Origin: a virus
DNA length: 28,249 nt
Virus record (IMG/VR): IMGVR_UViG_3300027906_002301
Span: 1 to 28,249 of that record
Reading direction: 5' to 3' (one strand)
Shown piece after piece: positions 8,401 through 17,900 of this stretch. The position numbers and the translations under genes are program-made. The notes below the pieces were generated by a model. That model saw only the letters and a program-made list of their open reading frames with translations. It searched no databases and was not told where the DNA came from. How positions within the stretch are numbered: position 1 is the first letter of the stretch; each line of letters opens with the position of its first letter.

Positions 8401-10413
8401 ATTTTAGAGGAAGGTACAGTTGCATCTGGAGAAGAAGATGTATTCTATGCAGATGAACAAAATGTAATTCTAGAATCTGGAGAAGGTGTTGCAGTAACAG
8501 AAAGATTCCTTTCAGACGATAGATTAAGATTAAATATAACTACAACAGGTATGTCACCTGCTGGTTCAAGAACATTTACGATTGGTGAAACAGTATCACA
8601 GAATCAATTTAAAACTTCAAGTGGAGATATTGCAACGATTACAGGTAGAGTTGTAGATAGAGAAAGAGATGGAAGTGGTAATTTACTTGCAGACCCAACT
8701 TATATAATCATTGACCAAATAACACCAGACCACACTGCAATCAAACAGTACATATCAGAAGGTGGAAGAGGTGGTATCTGGGGATGGTTCATGGAGACCA
8801 GTGGTGATTGGAAAACAGACCAGTCAGATACAGACATAGAATTTGTACATGGTATTGTTGGTGCCTCTTCTGGTAAGAAAGCAATTCTTAATTCTGTAGT
8901 AGATAACAATGTTAAAACAGACCAAGGTTCTGGTCAAGCATTTATTGTTGGTGAAGATATTACTGAATCAGATGTTGGATTATACGATAGGATTATTCGT
9001 GCAAATGTACAAGTGCATGGACATAAGGTAGAAAAAGAAATAGAGATATATCCTCATTATGCACATCACAGAATATATTATACCACACTTAACAATGCAA
9101 TTACAATAGGACAAACAATTAAAAACAATGGTGTATTGGGTCGTGTTATGGAACACGATACAGTCAATAAGTTTATTATTGTCTGGTCTGCTTCAGATGA
9201 ATTTGGTGCAAACATAGGAAGTTTCACTGCAAGTGCAGTAACAAACGAAGCAGGAAATACAACACACTTTACTGCAACTACAGTAGAACTACATCATGTC
9301 CACGAAAGAATACTTGATTTCTCTGATGGACATTATACTACAGTTACTACTCCATCTAGACCATCAATATCAGTTGACCCAAATGCACATACTCTTTATA
9401 AATCTGAATTCTACGATGGTGAGACAAGACAACATAGAAAGAACATTACAATACTACAAACATTTGCAACTGCAACTGCAAGGTCTGGTAGAACATTATC
9501 AGTTGTTCCAGATATTAATGAAGTTGTAAATCAACATGGTAAAAGAGGAAGTGGTGCAACAACTGCTATAGTACAAACAGGTGGACTGGATTGGGGTGAA
9601 ACAATTAAGAGTGCAAACAGAGATTCTATAATCAATAACCTTGCAACAGGAAATACTAATTACCTAGTTCCATCCGATGCAAAACGAATCAACTCAGTTG
9701 CAAATGTTGATGAAGAGTTTATAATTACAGAAGATGGTTTATATCTAATAGAAGAGACAGACCATGGTTTCTTAATGGCAGAACCAGAACCAGAAAGATA
9801 CAATTCTGTTACTACATCCGATGGTCACTATTATGTTGGTGATTTGTGGACAGTAGACCCAACAGAAGAACTAACATTAGAAACTGGTGATAGACTTGCA
9901 TTAGAAGATGCAACAGATATAGAAAAGAATGAAAGGTTTGTGACCGAGAGGTCATTTAACTTGGGTTCATACTTTATGAAATCCGAAGTACAAGATACAC
10001 TTGTATATGAGGATGGTACAAGAATAATCCAAGAGAATGCAATATCATTTGGTGAACCAGTCGAAAGACTAGGCCCTACACTAGGTGACCTTGCAAAAAT
10101 AGGTTTCTCTCAATCACTTGAGATTGAAGATAGACTTAGATTAGAATCTGGAAATGCAGTTGGAACAACTCCAACTTCAAGTAACGGCTGGGATAAGGGT
10201 GATTTAATCCTTATGGAAAATGGTGTTCCACATGGACATTCAGATTACGAAGGTTCAGTTGGTGGAAGGATTCTACATGAAGCACCTTATGAAGGTGTTA
10301 AAATTAGTGATATAAGTACTTTATATCCAAATGAAAGTATTAATGATTTACAAGAACACATTGGAAGAAGAATGGTATTAAATTATCCAGCTTCTGTTCA
10401 ATCTGGTATATAA
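5479..10413 (+). CDS. Giant baseplate wedge protein with gp7-like domain (1644 aa)
   Basis: The N-terminal 250 residues include LLPEYISEEGQGLKKFLSAY, FLEKG, then NLLDYADVDKTTGDFLEYFR (about 161-180), ADKRLLAKHINSIYLAKGS and YDFLFRVLYNEDIDIIYP. The last matches, from memory, the T4 gp7 stretch STKGIEASYKFLFKVLYNEEVEIE near gp7's C-terminus. Near residues 895-934, YVIKVGQSINNYRSVVQQLLNPAGTIFFGEVAI recalls the YYVMKIKSNLP...FVHPVGFGFIAI block that follows in gp7. About 650 residues of beta-rich modules lie between these blocks and about 700 after, including GETVTSGSTTGILV-type units and many LxLExG motifs (LILEDG, VILESG, LTLETG). The order before gp8 fits the T4 order gp6-gp7-gp8. AAGGA at 5467-5471 supports the start. 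A wedge role is likely; equivalence to gp7 is partial. Confidence 0.82.
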   Translation: MPILNDRLVDQLDELLPEYISEEGQGLKKFLSAYFDFLEKGILIHKQGTDLDQIGLEDGEGSVLQETATFSPSPLDSARFIYEQDSLGQSQTGSWEIGEYVVGSTSGATARIDVIGSTTNKLYIEIFTEAQFLPDETIVGQNSGYTAKVNSFEGGALFAANNLLDYADVDKTTGDFLEYFRKDFMPSIDTKILADKRLLAKHINSIYLAKGSMASYDFLFRVLYNEDIDIIYPKDQMIAPSDSKWSEYTVLNLYSTKNLLEYEKGKIVKKDGDQNIITEIQADTISRLEMSGETENIYRVVIMEPYIGSLSIGDSVELQSRESSLKFHEATVRGIISDLDKEEGNVLVAMENETGFVSTESDNTEGFHLENEEAGDIILLESATQSDNTLNEVHGKTPILVLETVNTTSTTAVIGGALKDEEISIGSLYTPSENVQVNIPQSELGVGKEARTIVGQVNDGKVEKIIVDPSNRGTGYSDGDLVVFDNRATGGTLGMGEVTSTSGDMLLESGTTFGSFEFIATAGQTTFTGRDRYNNILVYDPEKVMVRVKRANVSQTIAAQGGGVPFTVFEEVKGVANVGLNGTSIVFTGTYANASHANYVGGANTIIEVFAEPEETTLILEDGLQVTGENKIIYDQSGANPTGAISKVRVKTSGVGYTSLPKIYPGGEVFYNEDLDYTPSATKSNFIIGETVTSGSTTGILVDHDKGADKLIIGKLQTTTDTTTFSIGDTITGSSSGTTCTVKQNSFTTGVGANLLAYGKSIGTIGQLRVIQPGNHFDKSNGIPDFKHKFIFGRASANPVVDTTLTGDFSKATGTVTSVNGDLNLITITPTTGMFKVNETVTASDGKTFQILEGNPATVSGKHNTISRIDGNYTSDIGFPSVTSQRIQDSKFYQNFSYVIKVGQSINNYRSVVQQLLNPAGTIFFGEVAITNNLDGSAETYRAGANDAGFDGDRVTRSFVPTLYIGSKIDPAKIILEEGTVASGEEDVFYADEQNVILESGEGVAVTERFLSDDRLRLNITTTGMSPAGSRTFTIGETVSQNQFKTSSGDIATITGRVVDRERDGSGNLLADPTYIIIDQITPDHTAIKQYISEGGRGGIWGWFMETSGDWKTDQSDTDIEFVHGIVGASSGKKAILNSVVDNNVKTDQGSGQAFIVGEDITESDVGLYDRIIRANVQVHGHKVEKEIEIYPHYAHHRIYYTTLNNAITIGQTIKNNGVLGRVMEHDTVNKFIIVWSASDEFGANIGSFTASAVTNEAGNTTHFTATTVELHHVHERILDFSDGHYTTVTTPSRPSISVDPNAHTLYKSEFYDGETRQHRKNITILQTFATATARSGRTLSVVPDINEVVNQHGKRGSGATTAIVQTGGLDWGETIKSANRDSIINNLATGNTNYLVPSDAKRINSVANVDEEFIITEDGLYLIEETDHGFLMAEPEPERYNSVTTSDGHYYVGDLWTVDPTEELTLETGDRLALEDATDIEKNERFVTERSFNLGSYFMKSEVQDTLVYEDGTRIIQENAISFGEPVERLGPTLGDLAKIGFSQSLEIEDRLRLESGNAVGTTPTSSNGWDKGDLILMENGVPHGHSDYEGSVGGRILHEAPYEGVKISDISTLYPNESINDLQEHIGRRMVLNYPASVQSGI

Positions 10414-10426
10414 ATACATATAAATA
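10409..10426 (+). promoter_or_regulatory. Tandem T4-type late promoter motifs upstream of gp8
   Basis: TATAAATA occurs at 10409-10416 and again at 10419-10426, ten bases apart, i.e. about one helical turn. This octamer is the T4 late promoter -10 element read by the gp55 sigma-like factor with gp33 and the sliding clamp gp45. The first copy overlaps the stop codon of the upstream gene, and the pair lies 41-58 bases before the gp8 ATG with a strong GAGGAAGGA ribosome site between. Confidence 0.72.
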
Positions 10427-10466
10427 CTTAATAGAAAATATTTTTTAAACTTAGAGGAAGGAAAAA

Positions 10467-11924
10467 ATGGCAGCGATTATTACAGAAAAATTCAGACTGC
10501 ACAACGCAAAGGAATTCAAACAGAGTGCTACCGAAACTGGTAATGCAATGTATATGTTTATTGGAAGACCTACTGCGTGGTCAGATGATAATAGTCCACC
10601 TACTCCAGTTGACTCTTTAAACGATGAGTATGATGCATATGCAAATATGACAGCTTTGAAGAAAGTTTCATCAACAGATGTAAGTCATGCCATTATCCGA
10701 AGAGACTGGACAAGTGGGACAAAGTATGACGAGTATCGTCATAACTACAAATCAGGCAACACTTCAACCAGTGGTGCTACAACCCTATGGGCATCAACAT
10801 TTTATGTTGTAACCAGCGATTATAATGTATACAAATGTATATCTAATAATGGTGGTGCAGATTCAACAGTAATGCCTACAGGAACAACAACATCAGTAAC
10901 CACATTATCTGATGGATATAAATGGAAGTTTATGTATTCCATTTCTGCATCCGATGTTATCAAATTTGTAACATCAGACTTTATACCAGTTAAGACACTT
11001 GGTAGACAACTTGCAGTTGAAGGTGATTCTGGAGCATTAGGTGCTCAAGCATCAGACGACAACTCTGCACAATACCATGTAGAAGATGAAGCAGTTGATG
11101 GTGCAATTTACCATGTAAGAGTTACAGCAGGTGGTTCTTCATATGGTACAAACTCAACAACTAGAACAGTTGCTGTCAGTGGAGATGGTGCAAGTGCAGT
11201 AATGACTTTCACAGTTGCATCTGGTGCTATTACAGCAGCATCAATAACTACTGCTGGAACTGGTTATTCAGTTGCAAATATTGACAATGCATTAGTTCAA
11301 GCTGCAACAAGTTCATCTGGAACAGGTGCATTATTTGATGTAATCGTCAGTCCTAAGAATGGACATGGTGCAGACCCAGTTGAAGAACTAGGTGGAAACT
11401 ATGTTATCGTTAACTCAAGACTTGAGTATGCAGAAGGAAGTGGAGACTTCCCAACTGATAACGATTTCAGACAAATAGGTCTTATTGTAAACCCAACCAA
11501 TATTGGTGGTCATACTTTATCAAGTGCAGTAACACTTAGTGCATTAAATAGATTCACAATGGCAAGTGGTGCTCAAATGCCTAATGTAGATGACTATATT
11601 GCAAATGCTGGAACTATCACAACAGGAACTGCTGTTGGAAAAGTCGTATCAGTAGATGCAACAAACAGACATATTTACTACTTACCAGATGTAGATTCAG
11701 TTGGAAACTATGGTGCATGGGCAAATTCAAACCCAGTTCATAATGGAACTGCAAGAGGTTCTTTAGGAAGTTCTTTAGGAAACCTTGCATCAAGTGGTGC
11801 TGTAAGTGCAGCATACCCAGAAGTCAGAAGAAATTCTGGTGACATCGTGTACTTAGAAAATAGAGGTGCAGTGGCAAGGGCTGCTGACCAGATTGAGGAC
11901 ATCAAACTAATAATTGAAATGTAG
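10467..11924 (+). CDS. gp8: Baseplate wedge protein gp8, with an inserted beta module
   Basis: gp8 is a dimeric wedge protein joining gp6/gp7 with the outer baseplate. Hallmarks shared with T4 gp8 are ITEKFRLHNAKEF at the N-terminus, a FIGRPTAWSD element matching T4 FGRSEPWS, RRDW at residues 78-81, DGYKWKFMYSI matching T4 DGYVWEYLFEI, FRQIGLIVNP from residue 334, and the C-terminal SGDIVYLENRGAV...ADQIEDIKLI matching T4 SGEMIYMENR...DQTEEINILF. At 485 aa it is about 150 residues longer than T4 gp8 (334 aa). Much of the excess is a Gly/Ser/Thr-rich beta insert at residues about 214-297 containing GTGYS, similar to units in both neighbouring giant proteins. Transcription probably starts at the tandem late promoters just upstream. 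Confidence 0.92.
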   Translation: MAAIITEKFRLHNAKEFKQSATETGNAMYMFIGRPTAWSDDNSPPTPVDSLNDEYDAYANMTALKKVSSTDVSHAIIRRDWTSGTKYDEYRHNYKSGNTSTSGATTLWASTFYVVTSDYNVYKCISNNGGADSTVMPTGTTTSVTTLSDGYKWKFMYSISASDVIKFVTSDFIPVKTLGRQLAVEGDSGALGAQASDDNSAQYHVEDEAVDGAIYHVRVTAGGSSYGTNSTTRTVAVSGDGASAVMTFTVASGAITAASITTAGTGYSVANIDNALVQAATSSSGTGALFDVIVSPKNGHGADPVEELGGNYVIVNSRLEYAEGSGDFPTDNDFRQIGLIVNPTNIGGHTLSSAVTLSALNRFTMASGAQMPNVDDYIANAGTITTGTAVGKVVSVDATNRHIYYLPDVDSVGNYGAWANSNPVHNGTARGSLGSSLGNLASSGAVSAAYPEVRRNSGDIVYLENRGAVARAADQIEDIKLIIEM

Positions 11925-11935
11925 GATAACTAACA

Positions 11936-14900
11936 GTGGCTCAAAAAACAGACCTTAATGTTAGTCCTTATTATGATGACTACGCAGACTCTAAGAATTT
12001 TCATAGAGTTCTGTTTAAACCATCAGCTGCAATACAGGCTAGGGAACTAACACAATTACAATCAATACTTCAAAATCAAATTGAGAGGTTTGGTTCTCAT
12101 ATCTTCAAGGAAGGTTCAATCATCCTTGGTGCAAGAACCAACTATGATAATCAATACTTTGGAGTAAGGGTTGAGGATACAAATCCAAATGGTAGTGGGG
12201 TACAGGCTACTGAATCTTTTCGTGCTGACTCAATAGGTAAGTTCTATCAAGGAGTAACCTCTGGTGTTGTAGGTAAAGTTGTAAATTCAAGTCAGAAGAC
12301 AACTACAGACCCACTAACACTACATGTCAAATATCAAAGAACTGGTAATGTTGGTTCTACATTCTATACAGAATTCCAAGATGGTGAAACATTAAACGAA
12401 GTAACCCAAGATTCAAATGGTCTTGGTGGGTACTCAACTGCATCATCAAACAATCAATTTAAAGTTTACTCAGTTACAGGTTCTATAAATGTAGGGTCTA
12501 TGGTTGGAACCGCTGCAAACATATCCGAAGGTATTATATACACAAGAGGAATGTTCGTCAAGGTTCCAGCTCAAACAGTAATCTTAGAAAAATATTCTAA
12601 CACACCATCTTACAAAGTAGGTCTTGATGTTGCAGAAACACTTACATCCTACACCGAAGATGCATCATTGTTAGATAATGCACAAGGTTCAACAAACGAG
12701 AATGCGCCAGGTGCTGATAGATTAACAGTCACATTAACTCTTGCAAAGAAAACAATCAGTTCTACAAACTCAACAGACTTTATAGAATTGATGAGAGTTG
12801 CAAATGGTGAAGTAGTTAAGAAACAAGAAATTACAGAATACAACAGACTCCAAGAAACAATGGCAAGAAGAACCTTTGATGAGTCTGGTGATTACACATT
12901 ACAACCTTTTACTTTAGGATTTAGAGAACATTATAACGACCTATCTAACAATGGTGTTTATACATCTACATCTACTCCTGCTGGAGACACTAGTAAATTT
13001 ATTGGAGTAGTATCTTCTGGTAAAGCATATGTAAGAGGATACGAAGTAGACAAACAAGTCCCTTCATTTATAACATTTGATAAAGCAAGAACAACACAAT
13101 CAAAAGATAATGTTGCATCTGCATTTAGAATTGGTAACTTCTTAAAAATTGAGAATGTTTATGGTCAACCAGACATCAGTTCAAGTGGAGATTTAAGTGC
13201 ATACTCAACAGTAACTTTACAGGACACTGCTGCTGGTAGTGTTTCTGGTAATGGAAGTGCAACAGGAAGTGCAATAGGATATGCAAGAGTAAGAGCATAC
13301 GAAAACTTTGGTAGAAACGAAGGTAACACTGCTGATGTAGACTCATTACATTTATTCGATGTACAGATGTTTACTAAGTTAACAGTTGCATCAACTTCAT
13401 TAACAAAAGGACAAAAGATTAAAGGTGCAACCTCTGGTGCAACAGGTGTTGTTGCAGTTACAGTATCGAGTGGAACAACAGTATTATTACATAGTGTTGT
13501 AGGAACATTCCAGAGTGGTGAGAACATAGAGAAAATGCAAACTAGTTCTGGTGCAGTAGCAATCAGTGCAGTTAGAACTTACGATGTAGGTAGAATAAGA
13601 AGTGTATTCCAAGATAGGGGTGCAAACCAATTCCAAGAATTTGGTGCTGATGTTGTATTAGAAGATAACTTCACTTTAACAGGCAGTGGAACAGTCACAG
13701 TAGACAACGATTCTTCTGCTGATGCAATAACAGGTATTGCATCTAAGTTTACAAGTGAACTTATTGAAGGAGATAAATTACTATTAGCTAATGGTGCAAC
13801 TACTGTCGTTACATTGGTAGACTCAAATACAGATGTTAATGTAACAGATATTGCTGGAACAACTGGTGATGTTATCAGTGGTGCAATCGTAAGACAAAGA
13901 GCAAAATTTTATAAACAAGACCAAACAGTTGCAATCTCTGGTTTACCTAATAGTGGTATTAAAGACATATCAATCGAAACAGAGATTGTTCAAAGACAAG
14001 AAATTGCAACAGTATCATCAAACAAGTTTACAATAAGTTCAACAGATGGAACTTATGTTGCATTTAGTAAAGATGCATATTCTGTAACTTGTGATAATAA
14101 TGGTGCTAAATATGCTCTAGCTTCTAGTAACTTAGACATTGATAATTCTTCGAATGCTGGTTCTGTTGAATTTACATTATCTGGTATTGCAGATAATACT
14201 AAAGTAAAAGTTATCAGTACAGTTCAAAGAGGTTCAGTAACAGCATCAACAAAAAGTTTAGTTAAAGGTGCAGCTATTGGAGTTGAAACTGCAAACTCAA
14301 CATCAAACTATGGTAACTCATATCAACACAATGATATTACACTTGGTGTTGCAGATGTATATTCAGTAAGAGGAATTTTTGAGGGTGGTAACGCAATATC
14401 ATCTGGTGGTGCAGCTGTATCAACAGACCCAATCACACCTTCATTCACATATACTGCTGATGCTGGAAGTAATGCATTATCTACAGAAGGAACAGAAGTT
14501 GTAGGTAGTGTTTCAAATGCAAGAGGTATTCTAATTGAGAATGACTCTAACACTTGTTACTTCTATTACAAAAAAGGTTCAGTCAAATTCCAGAATGGAG
14601 AAGGGATAACATTTACAGATGGAACTGCAAAAGCAGGAACAATAAGTCAACTATCATCAGGCTCAAAAGAGATTACAGATAACTTCTACTTTGATGATGG
14701 TCAAAGAGATGGGTATTATGGAATTGCAAAAATTACTAGAAAGAAAAATGCACCAGCACCTAATGGTAAATTATTAATCGTATTTGATTACTTTACACAT
14801 AGTGCTGGAAATGTATTTACAGGTGCATCTTATCCTAGTTTGGAACTTGAAGATGTTCCAAATTATGTTGCAGATAGATTTGACCCAAGTGCATCCTTTG

Positions 14901-17900
14901 ATGCAGATGGTGATTTTAATCTTGCAGACTCAATCGACTATAGACCAGTTGCAGCTAGACTACTTACCAATGCACCGAGTTCTGATTTATCGGCTGCACA
15001 AAATATTTCTAGTGTTTCAACATTCCCAATGTCATATGATTCAAATGCATTTGAAGGAAATGGTTCAAAGTCTAATGACCTTGCACAAATAGGAACTAAC
15101 ATTACTGTAGACTACGACCATTATCTACCTAGAATAGATAGAGTATTCTTAACATCAATAGGTGATTTTGTAGTGGTTACAGGTGAACCATCAGACAATC
15201 CTAAGAAGGGTGCTAAAGTTGATAATGCAATCGAGGTTGCAGAACTATTCATTCCAGCGTACACACCAGATGCTGGTGATGTAGAAACAAAACTAATTCA
15301 ACATAGAAGATATACCATGAGAGATATTGATGGTATACAAAGAAGACTTACTCAATTAGAAACAGCAGTTTCACTTTCTATGTTAGAAGAGAAAACAGAA
15401 ACATTACAAGTTTTAGATGATGAAGGGTTTGATAAATTCAAATCTGGATTCGTAGTTGATGCATTTAAAGGTCATGGAGTTGGAGATGTATTCCATCCAG
15501 ACTATGGTATTGCAGTAGACCAAGGAGAAGGTATTGCAAGACCATCTCACAGAACAAATTATTTTGACCTAGAATACAACAGTGGTGTATCATCTAATAT
15601 TACAAAGAGTGGAGATTTAATATCTCTACCATTTACAGAGACAGAATACTTAAGTGCTAATAAAGCATCTCAACAAGTTAATGTCAACCCATACGATGTT
15701 GCAAACTTTGTAGGGAGAATGGAACTAAGTCCAGACAAGGATGTCTGGCATGACATGGAACAACTACCAAGTATTACAAGTAACAATGAAGGAAACTTTG
15801 ATGCAGTACTTGCTGGAGTTACTTTAGGGACAGTATGGAATGACTGGCAACAATCATGGGCTGGAACACCAGTAGTCACAACAACAAGTGATACAGTTAC
15901 AAGAGGTATGATGCGTGGTGATGAACCAGAAGAGTTTGAAGTAGTTAGGGGTGGTAGAAGAATACCAATTGGAAGAAGAGGTCTTCGAGGAAGAGGAAGA
16001 GGAAGAACAGGAATTCAAACTACAGTTACAAGAACTATACCTACAAGAGAAAGAAGAACAGGTATCGTAACTAGTGTTGTAGAAGATATTACAACTACAA
16101 GAAACGATAGAGTGGTTGGTGTATCTGCTGTCAACTTCATGAGAACAATTGATATCACCATGAATGGTGAATTACTAAAACCGAATACTGCATTGAATGT
16201 GTTCTTTGATAACATCAATGTCAATGCACATTGTACTCCAGCATCTGCAACTTATGGTGTAGGTGGTGCAACTGCAAAAGGAACACAACTAGTCACAGAC
16301 AACCAAGGTAAGTTAACTGCAACATTTACAGTACCAAACGATGATACATTAAGATTTGAAACTGGTATTAGAACTCTTAAAGTTACCGACACTGTAGCAG
16401 TAGATGATGCATTATCAACTACTTCTGCATTTACAAACTTCATGGCAAATGGTTCATTAACATCTACACAAACAGAAGTTATAAACACAAGAAATGGTAG
16501 AACAGTTACAGAATCAATTAATGCATCAAGAGAAGGACAACTTGTTTCTAGTAATACTACAACAAGATGGATAGACCCACTTGCACAATCATTCTTGGTA
16601 GAACAAGAAGAAGGTGTATTTATTAGTTCAGTAGAAGTTTACTTTAGTGCAAAAGATGGTGGTGGATTACCAGTCACATGTTCAATAAGACAAATGTTGA
16701 ATGGTTCACCTACACAGAAAATTATGCCATTTGCAGAGAAGACATTATATCCAAGTGAGATATCAGTCAGTGCAAATGCGAGTACAGCAACCAAGTTTAC
16801 ATTCCCAGCACCAGTTTATTTGAACCCAAATACAGAATATTGTTTTGTACTTGAATCAAATTCAAATGCATTCTTAACATGGGTTGGTCAGATGGGAGAC
16901 TTTGATATATTAACAAATGAACCTATTGATGAACAACCATACGCTGGTGTATTATTCAAGTCTCAAAACAGTTCGACTTGGACACCAGAACAAATGCAAG
17001 ACTTGAAATTTAACATCAACAGATGTAAGTTCCAAACTTCTGGTAAAGCAGTTTTAGAAAATACTGTTATAAACAGTAAGTTATTAAAGAACAATCCAAT
17101 AGAAACTATTTCTACAGATAGAGATAGAATTAAAGTTCATCATCAATCACATGGTATGTATGATACTGATTCTAATGTAACAATCTCTGGTGTTGAAGGA
17201 GATAAGGACAATGGTATCTTATCAGTAACTACAAGTGCTGGAACTGGTGGTGTTGTAAATACATACACTGGCGTGACTGGAACAGGAGCTGGAGATGCAA
17301 CTTTCGATATCAAACTTGATACAACTACAAGTATTGAGTGGATTAAGATTAACAACCCAGGCTATAACTTTGCAGTAGGTAATACAATTACGATTCCAAG
17401 AAGTGCAGTTGGTGGAACTGGTGCAACAACATTCTTAACAATAACAGTTGCATCTGTAGATGATACTTTAGGTGGAATACCAATTAGTAAGATTAACACA
17501 ACACATGGAGATGGAAACTTTAAATCATATGATATGGATTCATATGAGATTGATGTAACTTTAGGTGACCATCTTGGTTCAACAGAATCAACAAGAGCAG
17601 GTGGAAGTTCAGTTATTGCATCTGAAAATATGTACTACGATGTGATTCATACTTTAGTACCAAACATCATTTATCCTAAAACTTCATTGTCATCACAATT
17701 CTTTAAAACAAGTACAGGTGGTGTAAATGCAAATTCTGGTGGAAACAGTTATACTAGAAATACTGCAAGTCAAAATATTGTCTTGAACGATAATAACTTT
17801 ATGGTTACATCTGGTATCGTTGCATCACAAATCAACGAAACGAATGAGATGGCATCTGCAAAATCATTTAGAATAGAACTTGACTTAATATCTGAATCTG

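Noticed and set aside
15914-15922. RGD tripeptide (MMRGDEPEE) as an adhesion motif
   Set aside because: A three-residue match is easily due to chance, and integrin-type recognition is not relevant to a bacterial host.
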